A DNA stretch of 40,879 nucleotides from Cohaesibacter sp. (GTDB lineage: Bacteria; Pseudomonadota; Alphaproteobacteria; Rhizobiales; Cohaesibacteraceae). Shown piece by piece: positions 35,397-40,879 of the stretch. Positions within the stretch are counted from its first letter, which is position 1. Every line of letters begins with the position of its first letter. Below the pieces are notes generated by a model that had not been told where the DNA came from, ran no database searches, and saw nothing but the letters and a program-made list of their open reading frames with translations. Where the stretch lies: NCBI GenBank assembly GCA_025800105.1, contig JAOXSG010000306.1:1-40879 (forward strand), in the 5' to 3' direction. The position numbers and the translations under genes are program-made.

Positions 35397-35767
35397 GCCT
35401 TCCCTTCTGTGCTATTTTCTTGCTTTGCAGGTGGGTGCTTGCCGAGCCATGTCATGAACAGGCCTGTAAGTGCGATGGTCAGCAGCGTGCTGACCACCAA
35501 GGCAATAGTAATGGGCCAGAAAGCGGTCTCTATCAAACGAAAATGCAGCATGACGCCAACGCCAGCGGGAATGAAGAGCAAGGACAGATTGGACAAGAGG
35601 CCATCGGCAACTCTAGACAGATCGTCCGGCACGGAGCCTTTCCAATTCAGGGCCAGAAAGAGAAGCGCCATGCCAATCACCGGGCCGGGCACTGGCAACT
35701 GCAACCAAGAGACCAGACTTTCCCCGATAAGCTGGCATCCAAAAATAATCGTAAGATAGAAGAGCAT
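35393..35767 (-). CDS. LrgA/CidA family holin-like membrane protein
   Basis: 124 residues with four membrane segments. LPVPGPVIGMALLFLAL is the conserved family block, and LLFIPAGVGVMLHF is the second. The small size and overlap with the LrgB-type gene make it the paired subunit. The frame extends to a GTG at 35782, but the ATG at 35767 has GGGG six bases upstream and gives the usual N terminus. No LytSR- or CidR-like regulator is next to the pair. Confidence 0.9.
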   Translation of the reverse strand: MLFYLTIIFGCQLIGESLVSWLQLPVPGPVIGMALLFLALNWKGSVPDDLSRVADGLLSNLSLLFIPAGVGVMLHFRLIETAFWPITIALVVSTLLTIALTGLFMTWLGKHPPAKQENSTEGKA

Positions 35768-35882
35768 GGCAGGCCCCAGCACTTTTCTGGCTTATGAGTT
35801 TACGTCCTAGACATTCCAAGTCCGTGAGAGATCTAGGCTCAGGCCTAATCTGCCACAGACTTGGATCATGTTTGTCCTGTCG

Positions 35883-36932
35883 TTAATGGCTGCCCAGATA
35901 GGCGGCGATGATATTGCGGGCCGCTTCCAGATCGCCTTTTTCGATCATCTCGGTGACGGTATGGATATAGCGGGTTCCAACAACAATGCCTGCGGCACGG
36001 GCGCCAGAGCCAGCCTGCTGCCCGGCTGCGCCATCTTGTCCGCCACGGGCCAGAATTGTGCGCTGGGAGGGAATATCGCGCTCTTTGGCCAGCGCTTCCA
36101 ATTCTTCAACCAGATCAATATCTGCGATGAAAGAGCCATCTTTGACATGCAGGCCAAAGCCTTTGCCCTGATGGGTCACTGCGTCTTTTTCCGGGATACC
36201 GGGGGTATCGCAAGCAAGGGTCGTATCAATGCCAAAGGCGATATCGGGGGCCACGCCAAAGGATGCGGTGCGTGCACCGCGCAAGCCCACTTCTTCCTGA
36301 GCGGTGAAGGCAACAATGATTTCGCATTCATGATCGTCGCCTGACTGGACCAATTGACGCAAGGCTTCGATGCCCAGCCAGCAGGCAATGCGATTATCCA
36401 AAGCTTTGGAAACAATTTTGTCGCCCATTTCCAGCAAAGGCTCGTCCATGACGATATAATCGCCAATCTGCACTTTGTCTTTGGTTTCTTCGCCCAAGCC
36501 GATATCAACGAAAAAGTCTGTTGGTTCGGGGATTTTTTTGCGTTCTTCGGGGCTTTGGGTGTGGATGGGTTTGCCGGCCGGGTTCATAACGCCCTTAAAA
36601 TCTCCCTCTTTGGTGCAGACCAGCACGCGGCGAGAGAAGAGATTGCGCGGATCAAAGCCACCGACCGGGTCGATATGAATATAGCCATCTTTGGTCACAT
36701 GACTGACGAGAAAACCGATTTCATCCATATGGCAGAGCAGCAAAACACGGGGGGCTTCGCCATCTTGTCGCGGCTTTGTTGGATAGCGCGTGCAAATGAG
36801 AGAGCCCATCGGATCGGTATAAGTTTCATCAAACAGGCCTTCAATTTCGCTCTCGATCAAGGCGCGCACGCGATGCTCGCGCCCCGGCACACCGGGCATC
36901 TCACACAAACGACGCAAAAGCTCGATATTCAT
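35883..36932 (-). CDS. M42 family aminopeptidase / endoglucanase-like
   Basis: 349 residues of the binuclear M42 family (TET-type aminopeptidases, also annotated FrvX/CelM). Metal ligands are visible as His68 in LLCHMDEIGF, the bridging Asp in KALDNRIACWLG, Glu-Glu in FTAQEEVGLRGA (catalytic base and ligand), Asp in AFGIDTT and His in TRYIHTVTEMIE. These enzymes form dodecameric cytosolic particles that trim peptides from the N terminus. GGAGAG lies eight bases before the start. It is divergent from the dnaJ-like gene and separate from the peptide-importer operon. Confidence 0.92.
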   Translation of the reverse strand: MNIELLRRLCEMPGVPGREHRVRALIESEIEGLFDETYTDPMGSLICTRYPTKPRQDGEAPRVLLLCHMDEIGFLVSHVTKDGYIHIDPVGGFDPRNLFSRRVLVCTKEGDFKGVMNPAGKPIHTQSPEERKKIPEPTDFFVDIGLGEETKDKVQIGDYIVMDEPLLEMGDKIVSKALDNRIACWLGIEALRQLVQSGDDHECEIIVAFTAQEEVGLRGARTASFGVAPDIAFGIDTTLACDTPGIPEKDAVTHQGKGFGLHVKDGSFIADIDLVEELEALAKERDIPSQRTILARGGQDGAAGQQAGSGARAAGIVVGTRYIHTVTEMIEKGDLEAARNIIAAYLGSH

Positions 36933-37103
36933 ATCTTATCTCTCCGCTATGGAAATTTGTTTCAACTCTCTCTATATCAGAGATAACAGCATTGCGTCAG
37001 CATTCCTGTTGCTTTTCAAAAGGACAGATTTTGAGGCTGGCGAGATTTATTTGACACTGTTTTTCGGGGCTTTTGACCGCAAAACAGGGGTAAGGACAAG
37101 ATT

Positions 37104-38081
37104 ATGAGAGATCCCTATAGCATTCTTGGTGTCTCCAAAGACGCAGATGAGCGCGCTATCAAGAGCGCGTTTCGCAAATTGGCGATGAAATATCATCCTG
37201 ATCAGAATCAGGGTGACCCGTCTGCGCAAGCCAAATTTGCCGAGATCAATCAGGCTTATGAGATTATTGGCGACAAGGACAAACGCGCCAAATATGACCG
37301 CGGCGAAATTGACGAAGAAGGCAAGGATAAATTTGCAGGCTTTGGCGGCGCTGGGGGCAATCCCTTTGGTGGTGGCCATCCTTTTGGATCTGCCGGGGCT
37401 GGTGGCGGCTTTGCTGGCGGGGCGGCAGAAGATATTCTGAACGAAATTTTTGGCAATATGGGTGGCGGTCGCTCCGGTATGGGCGGCGGTGCTGGCCATC
37501 CTTTTGGTGGCATGGGCGGCAGTGGTGGCCCGCGTCAGGCGCGCCAGACCAAGGGACAGGATGCCGAGGCCAAATTGAGCGTGACACTGGAAGATCTGGT
37601 CAGTGATGAAAAACGCCGTGTTCATTTGCCCACTGGCAAAAGTCTGGATATGAAAATCCCCAATGGGGTGAAATCCGGCCAGACCATTCGCATGAAAGGG
37701 CAAGGCTTTGAAAGCCGCATGGGTGCGGCAGGCGATGCTTTGGTCACAATCGAAATTCTGGCGCATAAGCTCTTTAAAGTGGAAGAGCAGAATTTGCGTC
37801 TGGATTTGCCGATTGCCCTTTATGAAGCGGTGCTTGGTGCCAAAATTCGCATTCCGACGCTGGAAGGCAAGGTGGAAATCAAAATTCCGGCGGGCATGAG
37901 TTCGGGCAAAAGTCTGCGCCTGAAAGGCAAAGGACTGCCAGACCGCAATGGCAATCGTGGGGATCTTTATATCACGGCCAAAATCATTTTGCCGGAAGGG
38001 TCTGATCCGGGATTGCGGGCTTTGATGGAAGATTGGCAGGATACCAATGCCTATCGTCCACGCGGGGCTGAGTTTGGCTAG
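37104..38081 (+). CDS. DnaJ family co-chaperone, class II (no zinc finger)
   Basis: 325 residues. The J domain (1-70) has the HPD motif at 31-33 needed to stimulate DnaK ATPase. A Gly/Phe-rich linker (about 75-155, FGGAGGNPFGGGHPFGSAG) is followed directly by two beta-sandwich peptide-binding subdomains (LEDLVSDEKRRVHLPTGKSL, GQTIRMKGQGF, GKSLRLKGKGLP). The CxxCxGxG zinc modules are absent, so it is CbpA-like rather than classical DnaJ. Charge clusters and a long opposite-strand open frame (346 codons) come from the Gly-rich composition. AAGGA precedes the ATG. It is monocistronic. Confidence 0.93.
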   Translation: MRDPYSILGVSKDADERAIKSAFRKLAMKYHPDQNQGDPSAQAKFAEINQAYEIIGDKDKRAKYDRGEIDEEGKDKFAGFGGAGGNPFGGGHPFGSAGAGGGFAGGAAEDILNEIFGNMGGGRSGMGGGAGHPFGGMGGSGGPRQARQTKGQDAEAKLSVTLEDLVSDEKRRVHLPTGKSLDMKIPNGVKSGQTIRMKGQGFESRMGAAGDALVTIEILAHKLFKVEEQNLRLDLPIALYEAVLGAKIRIPTLEGKVEIKIPAGMSSGKSLRLKGKGLPDRNGNRGDLYITAKIILPEGSDPGLRALMEDWQDTNAYRPRGAEFG

Positions 38082-38389
38082 GCTCATAAAGCCACATACG
38101 TTTCTTCAAAGAAGCCCTTTCAAAATGATCACACATTTTCGTGACCGCCCTCACCGCTCTGTGATTGGGATGTGAGCCGATTTTCTTCTAGTCTGGATTT
38201 GCGACAGGCTTGACCAAATCAGGATCATAATGGTCTTTTCTTACCGCCTGATATCGAATCTCGGGGACGGGTTCGATATCCCTTCTCAAAGAGACAAGCC
38301 TCTATAAGCTGTCTCTTTTGCCCCTTTCCCTGTGGTGGGCATTGCAATAGGAGAGCTGAAAACAGCTCTCCTATTCTTCGTTTTGGAAG
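38082..38389. other. Intergenic region with three strong hairpins, possible small RNA
   Basis: Three perfect hairpins stand in a row: GATATCGAA/TTCGATATC (38250-38280, 13-base loop), AAAGAGACA/TGTCTCTTT (38288-38318, followed by one more T) and AATAGGAGAGCTG/CAGCTCTCCTATT (38346-38375, AAAA loop). The last sits 15 bases after the convergent glycosylase stop and probably terminates it. The first two could be the 3' end of a small RNA or of the dnaJ transcript. No tRNA or known RNA family was recognised. Confidence 0.55.
38346..38375. terminator. Hairpin at the end of the YcaQ-like gene
   Basis: Thirteen-base perfect arms with a four-base loop, located between the convergent dnaJ-like and YcaQ-like genes. 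A strong T run is lacking on both sides, so termination efficiency is uncertain. Confidence 0.65.
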
Positions 38390-39679
38390 TCAATTTTCAA
38401 CATCAAGAGATCCGTCAAACTGCGATAAATGCGCCTCTTTTAGAAAGCCGGGGCCTTGAAGTCTTGGTGCTTGCAAGCCTTGCCAGATAGCCAGTTTGCT
38501 CAATTCCGGTACCAGATCTGCGAGCACTTTTTCCTGATCTGCACCCTTTTCCAGATGGCTGGCACGGATATCAAGATAGCCATCCTGACGATTGGCTTTC
38601 AGATCCAGCCTTGCCGTGATCTGATCACCTTGCAAATAGGGCAGCACATAATAGCCATAGACGCGTTTTGGTTTGGGTACATAAATTTCAATGCGATAAT
38701 GGCATCCCCATAGACGCTCTGTTCGCTCGCGGAACCAGATGAGCGAATCAAAAGGGGCCAAAAGTGTTTGGCAGTTGGCTCGGGCGGGCAGGACAGCATC
38801 TTTGTGCAAATAAGCCTGTTCTTTCCATCCCTTAATGCTGACCGGCTCGATGATGCCCTCTTCCAGCAAACTGGCCAAAGCCTGCTTGGATTGTTTAGCA
38901 TCCAGACGGAAATAATCGCGCAAATCCTTTTCGCTTGCCACGCCATGGGCTTTGGCCGAACGCGCCATCAAGTCTCGGCAAGCTTCCGCTTCCGACAAAG
39001 CAGGCAAAGCCATAATTTTGCCGGGTAAAATCCGTTCAGGCAGATCATAAAAGCGCTGAAAATTTTGCCGCCCGCCAGAGGCAATGCGTCCACACCAAAA
39101 AAGATATTCCACGGCCAGTTTGGTGCCGCTCCAGCCCCACCAGTCCCCGGATTTTTTCGGCTGATTTGGCTCCAGTCTGTCTTTCACCTGTGAGGAAGAG
39201 AGCGGGCCTTCGCGCTCAATCAGCGCAAAAACGGCTTCAATCTTGTCCTTATTCTCTCTCGCAAAGCGGCTGAGGCTACGCCAGACGCCTTCGCCATTTT
39301 GTGCGCGCATCATGCGCCAGTGAAATGCTGGATAGAGTTCAACCGGCATCAAGGAGGCTTCATGCCCCCAATATTCGAAATAGCGTCTTGGGGTCTTTTG
39401 TGGCTGATGAAACAAGGCGTCAGCCTTTTGCTTGTCATAGTGACCAAGGCGCGCATAAAGGGTGAGATAATGCGCCCGATCCAGCACATTGACCGAATCC
39501 AGTTGCAAGGGGGCTATGTGATCCATGATTTGATCAAAATGCCGCTCTGAATGACGGCGCAGACTATGGCGTTTTATGCCGCCTGCCTGCGGCAAAAAGC
39601 CCTGTGCTGCCAGCGCAATCCGGCGGGCCTGTTTAAGGCTTAAAGTCTGTGTGCTGTTGGAAAGGTTGGGGCTGCTCAT
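38390..39679 (-). CDS. YcaQ/AlkX-like DNA glycosylase (HTH_42 winged-helix family)
   Basis: 429 residues of the winged-helix YcaQ/AlkZ family. The family unhooks interstrand crosslinks or removes bulky alkylated purines. The catalytic QxD-type motif is present at Gln59-Leu60-Asp61 (APLQLDSVNVLDRAH), as in YcaQ/AlkX rather than the QxQ of AlkZ. Further family blocks are YFEYWGHEASLMPVELYP, the middle winged helix (GPLSSSQVKDRLE), WWGWSGTKLAVEYLFWCGRI, LLAPFDSLIWFRERTERLWG and YGYYVLPYLQGDQITARLDLK. It stands alone; no DNA-repair partner is adjacent. Start ATG at 39679 follows AAGAGA. Confidence 0.88.
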   Translation of the reverse strand: MSSPNLSNSTQTLSLKQARRIALAAQGFLPQAGGIKRHSLRRHSERHFDQIMDHIAPLQLDSVNVLDRAHYLTLYARLGHYDKQKADALFHQPQKTPRRYFEYWGHEASLMPVELYPAFHWRMMRAQNGEGVWRSLSRFARENKDKIEAVFALIEREGPLSSSQVKDRLEPNQPKKSGDWWGWSGTKLAVEYLFWCGRIASGGRQNFQRFYDLPERILPGKIMALPALSEAEACRDLMARSAKAHGVASEKDLRDYFRLDAKQSKQALASLLEEGIIEPVSIKGWKEQAYLHKDAVLPARANCQTLLAPFDSLIWFRERTERLWGCHYRIEIYVPKPKRVYGYYVLPYLQGDQITARLDLKANRQDGYLDIRASHLEKGADQEKVLADLVPELSKLAIWQGLQAPRLQGPGFLKEAHLSQFDGSLDVEN

Positions 39680-39821
39680 TCTCTTGTCTTATCATGACGA
39701 TGGGTGTGGCATTTGGTCTTTTTCTCTTCAAATCTCTCTGACATCATGGCAATAAAGGGGCATATTGGCCATGGATAAAATGCAGATCTGTGTGATTGGT
39801 TTTGTCTTAGTGCCCGATTTA

Positions 39822-39844
39822 AAAAGTCTCTGGATGAGACTTTT
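39822..39844. promoter_or_regulatory. Hairpin in the leader of the 92-residue protein gene
   Basis: AAAAGTCTC (39822-39830) and GAGACTTTT (39836-39844) pair perfectly around a five-base loop, ending 9 bases before the ribosome site AGGAG of the next gene. It may be a terminator-like or attenuating structure. No upstream plus-strand gene needs a terminator here. Confidence 0.45.
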
Positions 39845-39865
39845 AGGCTCAAAAGGAGTTGTGGG

Positions 39866-40144
39866 ATGTCCTTATCAAAAGGCCGGGTTCTTTCTTTTGC
39901 GCTTATTCTTGTCATCCTGTCTGGTCTTGGCTTTTATAGTGGTTTCAGCAGCTTGGCTTTTTTCATATTGGTTTTGGGTGGTGTCGCTTTGTTGTTTTTC
40001 TGGAAAGCGTCCTCACCAGCCAAAGATGCCTTGCCACACGATCAGGAAGCCATGGCGGCCCGCACCTATCAATTGGCGCAAGAGACCGAAGCCTTGCTTG
40101 CCGCTGAAGATGGACAGATCGAGAAGGATAGGCGTGAGCGATAG
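39866..40144 (+). CDS. Hypothetical membrane protein, 92 residues
   Basis: Not recognised. Two hydrophobic helices (about 8-26 and 29-46) are joined by a tight GFSS turn and followed by a charged helical tail (DQEAMAARTYQLAQETEALLAAEDGQIEKDRRER). AGGAG lies eight bases before the ATG, which supports a real gene. It is in tandem with the DUF2946-like gene 80 bases downstream. A role in the envelope is plausible, but no function is assigned. Confidence 0.65.
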   Translation: MSLSKGRVLSFALILVILSGLGFYSGFSSLAFFILVLGGVALLFFWKASSPAKDALPHDQEAMAARTYQLAQETEALLAAEDGQIEKDRRER

Positions 40145-40224
40145 GCCAGGATCATCCCCAATCAGTCCAGTGCTTTGAACGCTCTTTTGTTGCATCCAGC
40201 CATCCTTTGCGGTTTTATGAGCCC

Positions 40225-40656
40225 ATGAAAAGCCCTGCTCCTTACAGACCGCTCTCGCGGTTGGCGAAGATGATGATCCGTGACAGGTTTCAAGCCTTGT
40301 GTGCGCCCATCAGTCGCGTCTTGATCCTGTGCCTCATGGTCAATGCCATGGTGCTTGGCTTTTTGTCTTCCAGTCATGGGGCGGCCCATCTGTCTGGTAT
40401 GGCGCTGATTTGTGGTTCTGATGGCATTGTCTCAATCCCGCTTGCCGATCAAAAGCCCGACGACATCACCCTGATTGACCATCAAGAATGCCTCACGGCT
40501 TGCCTTGGTGCCATGCAAGGCTCTGTTGGCTTGATGGTCGCACCTGTCTCCTTTTTCTTGCCGATGCATCAGATTGAGCCTCTGGCGCTATCGGCATTGA
40601 GCGCACGTCTCTCTCCTTCTCTTTTGTCTTTGCGCGCGCGTGGCCCGCCCGCCTGA
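40225..40656 (+). CDS. DUF2946-like small secreted or membrane protein
   Basis: 143 residues. A basic N terminus and one hydrophobic segment (about 35-52, VLILCLMVNAMVLGFL) precede MALICGSDGIVSIPLADQ and HQECLTACLGAMQG, a Cys/His pattern resembling DUF2946 proteins, which are often near copper or heavy-metal genes. The identification is by eye and weak. The frame can be read from a TTG at 40207, but the ATG at 40225 gives a normal N terminus. No metal-handling neighbour is visible before the window ends. Confidence 0.5.
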   Translation: MKSPAPYRPLSRLAKMMIRDRFQALCAPISRVLILCLMVNAMVLGFLSSSHGAAHLSGMALICGSDGIVSIPLADQKPDDITLIDHQECLTACLGAMQGSVGLMVAPVSFFLPMHQIEPLALSALSARLSPSLLSLRARGPPA

Positions 40657-40780
40657 TGGCCTCTTCCTTTGGCAATTGAAAAGACTGATATGAATCGGGC
40701 AGCTAGGCTCAGGGCTCATTAATTTGGCACATTCTGCGAGAGCAGTTTTGCGCAAGGACAAGGAGGAAAATCGCGACAAT

Positions 40781-40879
40781 GTGGTTCATTTTCAAGATTT
40801 TACGACACAGTCATTGCGCAAAAAATGCCTCGCCCTTCGGGTTTGTCTTGAAGCACTCATCTATCGAACCAAGAGCTTC
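40781..40879 (+). CDS. Possible partial ORF running off the right edge
   Basis: An open frame begins at GTG 40781 (VVHFQDFTTQ) and runs to the last base. A second frame beginning at ATG 40779 is also open. AGGAGG at 40761-40766 lies 12-14 bases ahead, slightly far for a ribosome site. Too short to assign, and the correct frame is uncertain. Confidence 0.25.
   Translation, partial: MVHFQDFTTQSLRKKCLALRVCLEALIYRTKSF

Noticed and set aside
37047..38087. 346-codon open frame on the minus strand opposite the dnaJ-like gene
   Set aside because: The plus strand has a clear J domain and client-binding domains. The opposite frame is a low-complexity shadow of the Gly-rich linker and has no ribosome site.
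38265..38285. tRNA T-arm-like segment GGGTTCGATATCCC
   Set aside because: The stem does not pair properly with a seven-base loop, and no acceptor or anticodon arm is present. It belongs to the GATATCGAA hairpin.

Overview
The window looks like a chromosomal segment of an alphaproteobacterium, most likely Hyphomicrobiales (Cohaesibacter-like is a guess, not shown). The reasons are an F0-only ATP synthase operon with paired b and b' subunits (atpI-atpB-atpE-b'-b), a rhizobial-type c subunit, the paired M16 peptidases, a long Sua5-type threonylcarbamoyl-AMP synthase, and moderate GC (near 50% by eye). Most genes are ordinary. No phage, transposase, CRISPR array, rRNA or tRNA gene was seen.

Layout. 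1-320 is a non-coding, nested inverted-repeat element whose arms can fold into a three-way junction. 432-4655 holds a DUF805-like membrane protein, an MFS transporter, a small lipoprotein, pdxH and a secreted FG-GAP-like protein. 4663-15037 is the main accessory block. On the minus strand a six-gene operon runs N-formylglutamate amidohydrolase-like, dipeptide/oligopeptide ABC importer (binding protein, two permeases, one fused double ATPase), M81/MlrC-like peptidase. Divergent from it are an RraA-like protein and a creatininase-family amidohydrolase, followed by a convergent LysR regulator. Together these look like a dedicated uptake and breakdown pathway for a small peptide, cyclic amide or opine-like compound of unknown identity. 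15254-18417 holds a LysE/ArgO exporter, a tiny ORF, a TetR regulator and acuI, whose promoter carries three tandem 13-bp repeats. 18577-21995 holds a serine hydrolase, then an orphan Flp pilin followed 12 bp later by a CHASE2-PAS-GGDEF diguanylate cyclase.

22111-24821 is the F0 ATP synthase operon with a clear terminator. After a 728-bp gap come two M16 peptidases (one catalytic, one lacking the zinc motif), a DmdC-like acyl-CoA dehydrogenase, a secreted unknown, sua5/tsaC, dxs, an lrgAB/cidAB pair, an M42 aminopeptidase, a type-II (zinc-finger-less) DnaJ homologue, a cluster of three perfect hairpins (38250-38375), a YcaQ/AlkX-like glycosylase, and two small unrecognised membrane or secreted proteins at the right edge.

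The best candidates for something undescribed are the peptide/amide catabolic block, the structured element at the left edge, the tandem 13-mer array in front of acuI, the pilin plus diguanylate cyclase pair, and the hairpin cluster downstream of dnaJ. All functional assignments come from reading translations by eye; no database search was run.
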